Shown here in pieces: positions 20,976-29,108 of a stretch of DNA of 64,000 nt. This DNA comes from Vibrio rhizosphaerae (GTDB taxonomy: Bacteria; Pseudomonadota; Gammaproteobacteria; Enterobacterales; Vibrionaceae). The first letter of the stretch is position 1, and every line of letters begins with the position of its first letter. The notes beneath the pieces were generated by a model. It saw only the letters and a list, made by a program, of their open reading frames with translations. It did no database searches and was not told the DNA's origin. Where the stretch lies: NCBI RefSeq assembly GCF_024347095.1, contig NZ_AP024903.1:62001-126000 (forward strand), in the 5' to 3' direction. The position numbers were made by a program, and so were the translations under genes.

Positions 20976-22532
20976 ATGAAAATGATAAAAACTAAACTGG
21001 CTGTGGCATTAATGGCTGTCGGACTGAGTTTCTCAGCCGCTGCTGCGGATATTACGATTGCTTATGCCGCTGACCCGGTTTCTATGGACCCACAGGAACA
21101 GTTATCTGTAGCAACTTTGCAGCTTTCTCATATGGTGTTCGATCCCCTTGTTCGCTATACCCAGTCTAAAGAGTTTGAACCTCGTTTGGCGACAAGTTGG
21201 GAACGTATTAATGACACGACGATGCGCTTCCATTTGCGTCACGGCGTCAAATTCCATACGGGCAACCCCTTCTCTGCGGATGATGTGATCTGGACATTCA
21301 ACCGTCTGAAATCTTCAGATGACTACAAAGGGATCTTTGCTTCAATTGAGAAAGCGGTCAAAGTTGATGATTATACCGTTGATCTGGTGACCACTGGTCC
21401 ATACCCACTTATTCTGCAAAATGCGACTTATATCTTTGCGATGGATAGTAAGTTTTATTCAGGTAAAACGGAAGACGGCAAAGATAAGTCAGAAATCATC
21501 AAGCATGGCAATTCATTTGCATCAACGCATGAATCCGGTACCGGGCCATTTGTTGTCTCCTACCGTGAACAGGGCGTGAAAGTCGAATTTGAGCGCTTCA
21601 AAGACTACTGGGATAAAGATTCAAAAGGCAACGTTGATCACCTCACATGGGTTCCGATCAAAGAAGATGCAACACGTGTTGCAGCGCTGCTTTCCGGGGA
21701 TGTTGACATGATTGCACCGGTTGCCCCGAATGATTTGGAACGGATTGATGAAGCCAAAGGTATTGATTTGGTGACCATTCCCGGCGAACGGATTATCACA
21801 TTCCAGATGAATCAGAAAAGCCAGCCAGCCTTTAAAGACAAGCGTGTCCGTGAAGCGGTGACTTATGCGGTCAACAACACCGGGATTGTGAAAAAAATCA
21901 TGAAAGGTTTTGCAACCACCGCAGCGCAACAGAGTCCAATGGGCTATTTGGGGTATAACCCAGATCTGAAACCACGTTACGACCTGAAAAAAGCCAAAGC
22001 ACTGATGAAAGAAGCCGGCTATGAAAAAGGCTTTAACATCTCGATGATTGCACCGAATAACCGCTACGTGAATGATGCAAAAATTGCTCAGGCTGTGGCT
22101 TCAATGCTGTCTAAAATCGGTATCAAGGTCGATCTGAAAACCATGCCAAAAGCACAATACTGGCCTGAGTTTGATAAATGTGCTGCGGATATGCTGATGA
22201 TTGGCTGGGCCTCAGATACACAAGATTCTGGTAACTTTACCGAATACCTGACCATGACGCGTAACTCAGAAACCGGTAAAGGACAGTACAACTGTGGCTA
22301 CTACTCTAACCCGGAAGTGGATCGTTTGGTCGAAGCCTCTAACGTTGAAACCGATTCAGCGAAACGCGCAACGATGCTGAAAGAGGTTGAAGCGAAGCTC
22401 TATCAAGATGCTGCTTTTGTACCGCTACACTGGCAAAACCTTGCTTGGGGTGCCAAATCAAATGTGGATATCAAACCGGTTGTGAACGCAATGAATTATC
22501 CTTACTTGGGTGATTTAGTTGTCAAAGAGTAA
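20976..22532 (+). CDS. Periplasmic peptide-type substrate-binding protein
   Basis: A 518-aa family 5 extracellular solute-binding protein (DppA/OppA/SBP_bac_5). The signal peptide is MKMIKTKLAVALMAVGLSFS followed by AAAADI, cut after about residue 23. The SBP_5 core includes DPVSMDPQEQ, LATSWERINDTTMRFHLRHGVKFH and FSADDVIWTFNRL. AAGGAG stands before the ATG. It lies 70 bp after the ATPase gene and delivers ligand to the permease pair. A long hairpin follows its stop codon, which may protect the mRNA so that this subunit is made in excess. Confidence 0.92.
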   Translation: MKMIKTKLAVALMAVGLSFSAAAADITIAYAADPVSMDPQEQLSVATLQLSHMVFDPLVRYTQSKEFEPRLATSWERINDTTMRFHLRHGVKFHTGNPFSADDVIWTFNRLKSSDDYKGIFASIEKAVKVDDYTVDLVTTGPYPLILQNATYIFAMDSKFYSGKTEDGKDKSEIIKHGNSFASTHESGTGPFVVSYREQGVKVEFERFKDYWDKDSKGNVDHLTWVPIKEDATRVAALLSGDVDMIAPVAPNDLERIDEAKGIDLVTIPGERIITFQMNQKSQPAFKDKRVREAVTYAVNNTGIVKKIMKGFATTAAQQSPMGYLGYNPDLKPRYDLKKAKALMKEAGYEKGFNISMIAPNNRYVNDAKIAQAVASMLSKIGIKVDLKTMPKAQYWPEFDKCAADMLMIGWASDTQDSGNFTEYLTMTRNSETGKGQYNCGYYSNPEVDRLVEASNVETDSAKRATMLKEVEAKLYQDAAFVPLHWQNLAWGAKSNVDIKPVVNAMNYPYLGDLVVKE

Positions 22533-22546
22533 CAATCTCTACTGAG

Positions 22547-22578
22547 CCAGTGTGCCTCATCACAATGAGGCACACTGG
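22547..22578 (+). promoter_or_regulatory. Intercistronic mRNA hairpin after the binding-protein gene
   Basis: A 14-bp perfect inverted repeat CCAGTGTGCCTCAT/ATGAGGCACACTGG with loop CACA. There is no T-tract, so it is unlikely to terminate fully. It resembles the stabilising or attenuating hairpins found after binding-protein genes in other ABC operons (for example malE-malF). Confidence 0.65.
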
Positions 22579-22703
22579 CCTGTATTTATTTCCTGTTATT
22601 ACGGTGCTTATTTCATTCAGTCGGATAAGCACCTTTTTCAGACTGAACTCTCGTTAAAGTCATTTGGCTTGTCACGAGGTCACAGATAGCCAAGGGGCAA
22701 GAT

Positions 22704-23681
22704 ATGTTCTCTTTCCTGTTCAAACGTCTGATTCAGGCGTTTGTCGTTATGTTTGTCATCAGCTTAGTTGCTTTTGCCATTCAGGATAATTTAGGTGATC
22801 CATTGCGTGAGCTGGTGGGTCAGTCCGTGTCAGAGGCACAACGTCAGGAACTTCGTGATGAAATGGGGTTGAATGACCCGTTTATGGTGAAGTATGTCCG
22901 GTTTGTCAAAGCTGCATCGCACGGTGATCTCGGGACGTCGTATTTCTTCAAGCGTCCTGCTCTGGATGTGATTCTGGAAAAACTCGTCGCTACATTAGAG
23001 CTCGTGTTCGGCGCTGCGGCGATTATTATTTGCTTGTCTATTCCTCTTGGTGTTTATTCAGCGATCCATCCGAAAAGCTTTTTTTCCAAAGTGATTATGG
23101 CAGCCAGTAGTATTGGTATTTCGATTCCGGTCTTTCTGACGGCAATCATGCTGATGTATGTTTTCTCCATTGAATTGGGATGGTTGCCTTCTTATGGGCG
23201 AGGCGAAACAGCCAATGTGCTGGGATGGGAGTCAGGGTACTTCACGCTCGATGGTTTAGCGCACCTTATTTTACCGTGTATCTCACTGGCATCGATTATG
23301 TTGCCGCTGTTTATTCGTCTGGTGCGCTCGGAAATGCTGGAAGTGCTGAGTTCTGAATACATTAAGTTTGCCAAGGCAAAAGGATTGGCACTGCGTAAAA
23401 TCTATTATCGTCATGCATTGAAAAATACCATGTTACCGGTATTGACGGTCGGCGGGGTACAGCTTGGCACTATGGTCGCTTATACCATCCTGACGGAGAC
23501 CGTTTTTCAATGGCCGGGGACCGGGTTCTTATTTCTGGAAGCCATCAACCGGGTTGATACACCATTGATTACTGCCTATGTCATTTTCGTCGGGCTCATT
23601 TTTGTGGTGACGAATACCATTGTTGACCTGCTATATGGATTAATTAACCCAACCGTAAACCTCACCGGAAAAGGAGCGTGA
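22704..23681 (+). CDS. Peptide-type ABC transporter permease (DppB/OppB family)
   Basis: A 325-aa inner-membrane permease of the BPD_transp_1 family. TM1 (about 9-29) is followed by the family's N-terminal loop (GDLGTSYFFKRP) and about five more TM segments. The EAA loop (SEYIKFAKAKGLALRKIYYRHALKNTMLP), which docks on the ATPase, lies near residues 220-250. It pairs with the next gene. Its stop overlaps that start by one base, indicating coupled translation. Confidence 0.92.
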   Translation: MFSFLFKRLIQAFVVMFVISLVAFAIQDNLGDPLRELVGQSVSEAQRQELRDEMGLNDPFMVKYVRFVKAASHGDLGTSYFFKRPALDVILEKLVATLELVFGAAAIIICLSIPLGVYSAIHPKSFFSKVIMAASSIGISIPVFLTAIMLMYVFSIELGWLPSYGRGETANVLGWESGYFTLDGLAHLILPCISLASIMLPLFIRLVRSEMLEVLSSEYIKFAKAKGLALRKIYYRHALKNTMLPVLTVGGVQLGTMVAYTILTETVFQWPGTGFLFLEAINRVDTPLITAYVIFVGLIFVVTNTIVDLLYGLINPTVNLTGKGA

Positions 23682-24622
23682 TGATGAACCAGACCGTATC
23701 CGCCCCCTCTATCTGGGAGCGTTTTAAAAAATCAGATTTTCTTTACTATTTCTTAAATGACAAAGTTGCAATGTTCAGCTTTGCGGTATTTCTTACCTTT
23801 GTTGTGGTTGCTTTACTATCGCCTTTGATTGCCCCGACGAATCCTTATGACTTAACGTCACTGGACATTATGGATTCGGAAATTCCACCGAGCTGGATGC
23901 CAGACGGCGATAGTCGTTTCTTGTTGGGCACTGATGATCAGGGCCGGGATATTCTGTCGACGATGCTATATGGGTCGAGACTCTCTTTGACGATTGGCTT
24001 TTTAGCGGTGGCGCTGCAACTGTTTCTCGGGATTATCATCGGTCTTTCATCCGGGTATTTTGGTGGCCGGATTGATAGTTTCCTGATGCGCTTTGCCGAT
24101 GTGCAGCTGTCTTTTTCAACCATGATGGTGGCCATTATTGTTTCGGCCATTTTTAAGGCAAGTTTTGGTAGTGAGTTCTATAGTGAATATGCGGTTATGA
24201 TGCTGGTTGTGATTATCGGTATCGCCGAATGGCCACAATATGCCAGAACGATTCGGGCTTCGGTACTTGCGGAGAAAAAGAAAGAATATGTTGAAGCAGC
24301 ACGCGTGATGGGATTTAAATCACTGAGAATCATGTTCCGTCATATCCTGCCGAACTGTTTATCCCCTATTTTGGTGATTTCGACGGTTCAGGTTGCCAAT
24401 GCCATTATGTCTGAAGCGGCACTTTCTTTCCTCGGTCTTGGATTGCCGGTTGACCAACCGTCACTTGGTTCTTTGATTAGTATCGGTTTCAACTATATTT
24501 TTTCCGGCTCATGGTGGATTACCGCATTCCCGGGAATTGTTCTGGTACTGTTGGTGCTGGTGATTAACCTGCTTGGTGACTGGCTCAGGGACGTTTTTAA
24601 CCCTAAAATTTATAAAGGATGA
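23681..24622 (+). CDS. Peptide-type ABC transporter permease (DppC/OppC family)
   Basis: A 313-aa second permease subunit. It has an N-terminal OppC-type leader (FLNDKVAMFSF), about six TM segments, the GTDDQGRDILSTMLYGSR motif characteristic of DppC-like subunits, and the EAA loop KKEYVEAARVMGFKSLRIMFRHILPN. Three tandem start codons (GTG 23678, ATG 23681, ATG 23684) are possible. AAGGAG at 23671-23676 best suits one of the two ATGs. It is last in the operon and is followed by a terminator. Confidence 0.92.
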   Translation: MMNQTVSAPSIWERFKKSDFLYYFLNDKVAMFSFAVFLTFVVVALLSPLIAPTNPYDLTSLDIMDSEIPPSWMPDGDSRFLLGTDDQGRDILSTMLYGSRLSLTIGFLAVALQLFLGIIIGLSSGYFGGRIDSFLMRFADVQLSFSTMMVAIIVSAIFKASFGSEFYSEYAVMMLVVIIGIAEWPQYARTIRASVLAEKKKEYVEAARVMGFKSLRIMFRHILPNCLSPILVISTVQVANAIMSEAALSFLGLGLPVDQPSLGSLISIGFNYIFSGSWWITAFPGIVLVLLVLVINLLGDWLRDVFNPKIYKG

Positions 24623-24661
24623 TGAAGTCGATTGATTTATCGATGAAAACTTTCCTAAACT

Positions 24662-24695
24662 GAGCCGTATAACCAATCAATACGGCTCTTTTTTT
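24662..24695 (+). terminator. Terminator of the peptide ABC operon
   Basis: A 9-bp perfect stem GAGCCGTAT/ATACGGCTC followed by seven Ts. Confidence 0.88.
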
Positions 24696-24793
24696 GCATA
24701 TATTCTTTGTCTCGTATTGGAGCAGTGTTGTGATCGATTAATTATTTGACAACTTAAAGTTTTGACAACTTAAAGTAATGAAAGGATTTTGTT

Positions 24794-25747
24794 GTGAATG
24801 TGATGGTAAAGATCACCAAAAATGTCCTCATGAGTTTTGCCTTACTTTCTTGTGTTTTTGTGACTCATTGGGTGAAGGCTCAAGAGAAATTTCTTTGTGA
24901 TGCGACACAGGCATCGACACAGGAGCTGCCGACATTAGACAAAAACTGTCCGATCGGTGAAGGTTTATGGGGGAAAAGTCAGCCCCGCAGTCAGAACTCA
25001 ATGTTCTGGATTCAGTGTGGTATTTTCAGTCAGCCCATGCCATTAGCTGATGCGAAGATATTATATCGACAAATTTCTACCGATGTCTGGATGAAGCCCG
25101 GAGCCAAGCAGTATCGGTGTTTGATCGGGCCGTATAAGGATATTCGTCAGGCAAGACAAGAACTGAATAAAGTTCGTCAGTTGAAAGGGTATCATGAAGC
25201 CTTCATCCGGGAGGTTCGCCAACCACATCAAGCGACGCCAGTTGCGAGAGCCGCGACACCACCGCAGTCATCGGTCACACAACGTCAGGTGCGTGACCCT
25301 CAACCGCGCACTGCGCCACAGCCAGCGACGCCACCACAGTCCTCTCCACCACCAACCGCACAAACATCAAATCGAACCGCGCCGCCGCCGCGCCCTTCAA
25401 CCCCGACAACCGCAGCAGGGATTGAGATACGTAAGCAAACTGTGATTGCCGGGGTGAAATATGTGATTCCGTTTATGGGAGTGAAATCCTCTCAGTTCTA
25501 TATGGAATATGAAATACCTTGGAATCGGCTGGATTATGATCAAGCCTATGCAATCTGTCAAAAAATTGGCATGAAGATGGCTACGGAGAGTCAGTGGAAA
25601 CAACTGTTGGCGTCTCAGATCATGAATCGTGATCAGTGGCCGCTTTACTTACCTTATTGGGGAATCGATAAGAGAGGGATGTTTACCAGCGGCAAAGTCA
25701 GCCAGTTGAAAGGCTCATCACTGCTGAATGTTGTTTGTGTTCAATAG
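24794..25747 (+). CDS. Secreted SPOR-domain protein with proline-rich linker
   Basis: A 317-aa envelope protein. The signal peptide spans about 1-29 (VLMSFALLSCVFVTHWVKAQ). A SPOR-like domain lies at about 68-140 (FWIQCGIFSQPMPLADAKILYRQI...YRCLIGPYKDIRQARQELN); SPOR domains bind denuded septal peptidoglycan. A low-complexity linker of about 70 residues rich in Pro, Thr, Ser and Gln follows. The 100-residue C-terminal domain (WNRLDYDQAYAICQKIGMKMAT...LPYWGIDKRG) recalls the C-type-lectin/formylglycine-enzyme fold, but that is only an impression. GTG 24794 is chosen because AAAGGA lies 8 nt before it; an in-frame ATG at 24803 is too distant. A role at the cell wall or septum is inferred. Confidence 0.72.
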   Translation: MNVMVKITKNVLMSFALLSCVFVTHWVKAQEKFLCDATQASTQELPTLDKNCPIGEGLWGKSQPRSQNSMFWIQCGIFSQPMPLADAKILYRQISTDVWMKPGAKQYRCLIGPYKDIRQARQELNKVRQLKGYHEAFIREVRQPHQATPVARAATPPQSSVTQRQVRDPQPRTAPQPATPPQSSPPPTAQTSNRTAPPPRPSTPTTAAGIEIRKQTVIAGVKYVIPFMGVKSSQFYMEYEIPWNRLDYDQAYAICQKIGMKMATESQWKQLLASQIMNRDQWPLYLPYWGIDKRGMFTSGKVSQLKGSSLLNVVCVQ

Positions 25748-25822
25748 GATATGAAGTTCTCAGCTATATGATGGTTTTCAACCACGAATGGCCGCGGTGA
25801 GAGGCGCAGATGATGGACATCA

Positions 25823-25864
25823 GATAAGATGATATTTCTTATCAAATGATAATGAATATTATTT
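25823..25864. promoter_or_regulatory. Fur-box-like operator region
   Basis: GATAAGA-N7-TCTTATC (25823-25843) is a perfect dyad. It is followed directly by AAATGATAATGAATATTATTT (25844-25864, 21 bp read as two overlapping GATAAT-type hexamer sets). Both resemble the Fur consensus built from GATAAT repeats. They lie 63-104 bp upstream of an iron/siderophore-type binding protein. Confidence 0.6.
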
Positions 25865-25926
25865 ATTTTTTTCACTAATCGGGTAAAATCCAGCTTTTGT
25901 TATCCCTGTTTGTAAAGGAATTCATC

Positions 25927-27012
25927 ATGCTGAAAAGGTTCATGACGCTTTTGTTGATTTTATTCGTGCCTCAGGTTGTCGCCAAAGTCACGACGGTCAC
26001 AGATGTATTAGGGCGTCAGGTGACGCTCGATCTCCCCGCCCAACGTGTAGTCCTCGGTTTTTATGGTGAAGATTATATGGCTATCGGCACGGAAAAGGCA
26101 TTTGATCACGTTGTCGGGATGTCAAAAGGAATCTGGGAGCAGTGGCGTCCCGCGAACTGGGCAATGTATGTCGCGCATCGACCATCACTGGAAACCTTGC
26201 CTGATGTCGGTAAAGTCGATACCCAGACATTCTCGGTCGAGAAAGTCATGAGTTTACACCCCGATTTGTTGGTATTGGCGGAATGGCAGTACAAAGGTTT
26301 GGGAAGCGACGTTGATCGCATCGAACAAGCCGGTATTCCTGTGATTGTCGTCGATTACAATGCACAGACCGTTGAACGGCACGTCGAAAGTACCCTGATT
26401 ATTGGTCAGATTACCGGTCAGGAAGCCCGGGCACAAAAAATCGCAACCGAATACCAAAACATGATTCAGGTGGTGAAAGACCGTTTGGCAAAGGCCAATC
26501 TTCCGAAACCAACGATTTATGCTGAGTTTGGTTTCCCGGGGACAAAAGAATATGGCTACACGTTCGGCAAAAATATGTGGGGCGCGATGTCTGAAGTTGC
26601 CGGCGGCGATAATATTTCCAAGCCGTTTGTCGAATGGTGGGGACATTTGAATCCTGAGCAAGTTTTAGCGGCCCAGCCTGATGTTATCCTGATCACTGGC
26701 TATGAATTCGGTGGCGCTGATGACTCAATGCTGATTGGTCAAAATATTGACCGTGCGACTGCATTGGCGCGTTTGAAAGGATATAAACACCGTCTCGGCT
26801 GGAGTAGTCTGCCCGCGGTGAAAAATAACCGAATGATTGGGATCTATCACGGTGCCTCACGCAGTATTATGGATGCACCGATGACCCAGTTTATTGCTAA
26901 AGCGCTCTATCCGGATTTGTTTGCCGATCTCGATCCTGAAGCGGAATACCTCAACTTCTATAAAAAATATCTGCCAGTCACTCCGACAGGGACTTTTGCA
27001 GTATCACTCTAA
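25927..27012 (+). CDS. Iron/siderophore-type periplasmic binding protein (FecB/FatB family)
   Basis: A 361-aa cluster A-II (TroA-like) binding protein. The signal peptide is MLKRFMTLLLILFVPQVVAK. The mature part begins with VTTVTDVLGRQVTL, the standard opening of ferric-chelate binding proteins, and retains the bilobal pattern (HPDLLVLAEWQYKG; LNPEQVLAAQPDVILITG). It presumably carries a ferric complex or haem-like ligand to an ABC permease. None is present nearby, so it is an orphan here. ATG 25927 is chosen over an upstream in-frame codon because AAAGGAA lies 7 nt before it and the signal peptide starts there. The Fur-like boxes upstream predict iron repression. Confidence 0.83.
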   Translation: MLKRFMTLLLILFVPQVVAKVTTVTDVLGRQVTLDLPAQRVVLGFYGEDYMAIGTEKAFDHVVGMSKGIWEQWRPANWAMYVAHRPSLETLPDVGKVDTQTFSVEKVMSLHPDLLVLAEWQYKGLGSDVDRIEQAGIPVIVVDYNAQTVERHVESTLIIGQITGQEARAQKIATEYQNMIQVVKDRLAKANLPKPTIYAEFGFPGTKEYGYTFGKNMWGAMSEVAGGDNISKPFVEWWGHLNPEQVLAAQPDVILITGYEFGGADDSMLIGQNIDRATALARLKGYKHRLGWSSLPAVKNNRMIGIYHGASRSIMDAPMTQFIAKALYPDLFADLDPEAEYLNFYKKYLPVTPTGTFAVSL

Positions 27013-27033
27013 TTGACTGTATTCATCATGAAT

Positions 27034-27066
27034 GAAGCCGCTGATTTTGCAGCGGCTTCTTACTTT
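27034..27066. terminator. Terminator between the iron-binding protein and yjfF
   Basis: A 10-bp perfect stem GAAGCCGCTG/CAGCGGCTTC with a 6-nt loop, followed by a modest T-rich stretch. It lies between converging genes and may serve both. Confidence 0.65.
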
Positions 27067-27089
27067 CGCTAAACACATCTCAGCCCATG

Positions 27090-28088
27090 CTAAGTCCCTT
27101 CGGCAGTGGCCGCTTTCATGGTATTCACCACTTTATTGCGCTCTGAAATCACAATCAGTAATCGTTGCAATCCGATGAAAGCGAATAACAAAATACCAAT
27201 AATGATTTTGGTCCACCATGAACTCAGTGTACCGTCAAAGGTGATATACGTCTGAATCAGCCCTTGAATCAATACCCCGAACAGCGAACCGAAGACCGTG
27301 CCGACGCCACCGGACAGGAGTGTCCCCCCGATGACAACCGCAGCAATCGCATCCAGCTCAACCCCGACCGCAGCCAGCGGATAACCCGCGGAGGTGTAGA
27401 TCGCAAACACAATCCCCGCCGTGGTTGCCAATAGTGTCGAGAGCATGTAAATACCGATGGTGGTTTGCTTCACCGCCACGCCCATTAATCCAGCAGAGAC
27501 CGCATTCCCGCCAATGGCATAGACATTGTTACCAAAACGAGTGCGATGAGCGACCAAGATACCGATAATGACGACGGCCAGCATGATAACGGCCAGCAAA
27601 CTCAGACGTCCGCCACCGGCAATTTTCCACATACTGCGGGAAAGTTCGCGGAAAAATGGATGGGTAATCGGCAACGATTGTTCTGAAATCAGAAAGCTGG
27701 TTCCTCGTAAGAAGAACATCCCGGCAAGGGTAATGATGAACGGCGGGATTTTTAACGTATGGATTAACCACCCCATCCCGGCACCAAATGCACCGCCCAT
27801 GATAAGGACGATCACCATGGCCAATTGTGGTGCGACCTGCCAGTCACCAATCATTTTCGCCAGAAACACCCCGGTAAATGCAATCACGGCACCTACGGAT
27901 AAATCAATTCCGCCGGAAAGAATGACAAAGGTCATTCCGACTGCGACAATCCCCAAGAAGGCATTGTCTGTCAGGATGTTACAAATCACCCGAGTCGATG
28001 CAAAAGCCGGAAATTCAACCAAACAGATCAGATAACCGATGATAAACACCAGAATCGTAATCACGAGGGGTAAATTACGCTTTATCAT
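27090..28088 (-). CDS. yjfF: Sugar ABC transporter permease YjfF
   Basis: A 332-aa permease of the ribose/galactofuranose (BPD_transp_2) family with about nine or ten TM segments. The conserved GGIDLSVGAVIAF near residue 60 and the LDAIAAVVIGGT block near 240 are intact. With YtfT it forms the membrane channel driven by YtfR. In E. coli the system imports galactofuranose. It overlaps the ytfT stop by 14 bp and is last in the operon. Confidence 0.9.
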   Translation of the reverse strand: MIKRNLPLVITILVFIIGYLICLVEFPAFASTRVICNILTDNAFLGIVAVGMTFVILSGGIDLSVGAVIAFTGVFLAKMIGDWQVAPQLAMVIVLIMGGAFGAGMGWLIHTLKIPPFIITLAGMFFLRGTSFLISEQSLPITHPFFRELSRSMWKIAGGGRLSLLAVIMLAVVIIGILVAHRTRFGNNVYAIGGNAVSAGLMGVAVKQTTIGIYMLSTLLATTAGIVFAIYTSAGYPLAAVGVELDAIAAVVIGGTLLSGGVGTVFGSLFGVLIQGLIQTYITFDGTLSSWWTKIIIGILLFAFIGLQRLLIVISERNKVVNTMKAATAEGT

Positions 28089-29100
28089 TTTGGCGTCCTC
28101 CTTTCAGCAGTTGCACCACAGCGGGGGATTGCATGACCAGAACCAATAGCACCACAATCGCTTTCACGATTTGATTCCATTGTGGTTGATAGCCTGAAAG
28201 CAGAATCCCGGTGTTCACTCCCTGAATGATCAGCGCGCCAACCAGAGCAATAAAGAGGTTAAAACGTCCACCGGCAAGAGAGGTTCCCCCGATCACCACG
28301 GCGAGAATCGCGTCCATTTCTAACCACAGCCCTGCATTATTGGCATCTGCGCCACGGATATCGGCAGCCACAATCATTCCGGCAACCGCCGCGGTAATCC
28401 CGCTGATGACATAAGTGGAGATCACGACCGTTGGTGCGTTAATCCCGGCATTTTTTGCCGCCCGGATATTGATGCCCACCGATTCGATAAACAGTCCTAA
28501 TGCGGTTTTCTTCGTTAGCAGCCAGATCGCCACTGCGACCACTATCGTGATCACAACCGGTGTCGGTAAATACAGAAAAGAACCACTTCCAATCCAGGCT
28601 AATGTTTCATTATTAAAGGTCACGATCTGTCCTTCGGTGATCAACTGAGCAATACCGCGCCCGGCAACCATCAGAATCAGAGTGGCGACGATCGGTTGAA
28701 TTTTGAAAACGGCAACCAGAAAGCCGTTCCACAAACCACATAAAGCTCCGGCCAGCAATGACACAAGAATAATCACAGCAATCGGATAGCCTTGAGTTGC
28801 CAGACTGGCAAAGGTTGCCCCACTGATCGCCATCACCGCACCCACGGATAAATCGATCCCGCCGGTGGCAATCACCAATGTCATGCCAATGGTTAATAGT
28901 GCCACCGGGGAGCAACGGTTGAGGATATCGATCACACTGCCGAATAGTCTGCCGTCTTGTATATTGATAGAAAAGAAGTTGTCTGCGGCTAAGCTATTGA
29001 TGAGTAGCACACAGATAAGCGCTGCAATTTGCGGTGTGCCTTTGGGTAACTTCTGTTTCCAGTCCGAGCTGAAATGTGCCCGTAAACTTGATGTATCCAT
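28075..29100 (-). CDS. ytfT: Sugar ABC transporter permease YtfT
   Basis: A 341-aa partner permease of YjfF with the matching GGIDLSVGAVMAIS and LEMDAILAVVIGGTSLAGGR motifs and a longer cytoplasmic N-terminus (MDTSSLRAHFSSDWKQKLPKG). The start at 29100 is chosen because a GAGG element lies 7 nt upstream and the family begins here. A longer frame to 29268 runs antisense-like into ytfR and has no family similarity. It starts 8 bp after the ytfR stop, consistent with translational coupling. Confidence 0.9.
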   Translation of the reverse strand: MDTSSLRAHFSSDWKQKLPKGTPQIAALICVLLINSLAADNFFSINIQDGRLFGSVIDILNRCSPVALLTIGMTLVIATGGIDLSVGAVMAISGATFASLATQGYPIAVIILVSLLAGALCGLWNGFLVAVFKIQPIVATLILMVAGRGIAQLITEGQIVTFNNETLAWIGSGSFLYLPTPVVITIVVAVAIWLLTKKTALGLFIESVGINIRAAKNAGINAPTVVISTYVISGITAAVAGMIVAADIRGADANNAGLWLEMDAILAVVIGGTSLAGGRFNLFIALVGALIIQGVNTGILLSGYQPQWNQIVKAIVVLLVLVMQSPAVVQLLKGGRQNDKA

Positions 29101-29108
29101 AACGCGCC

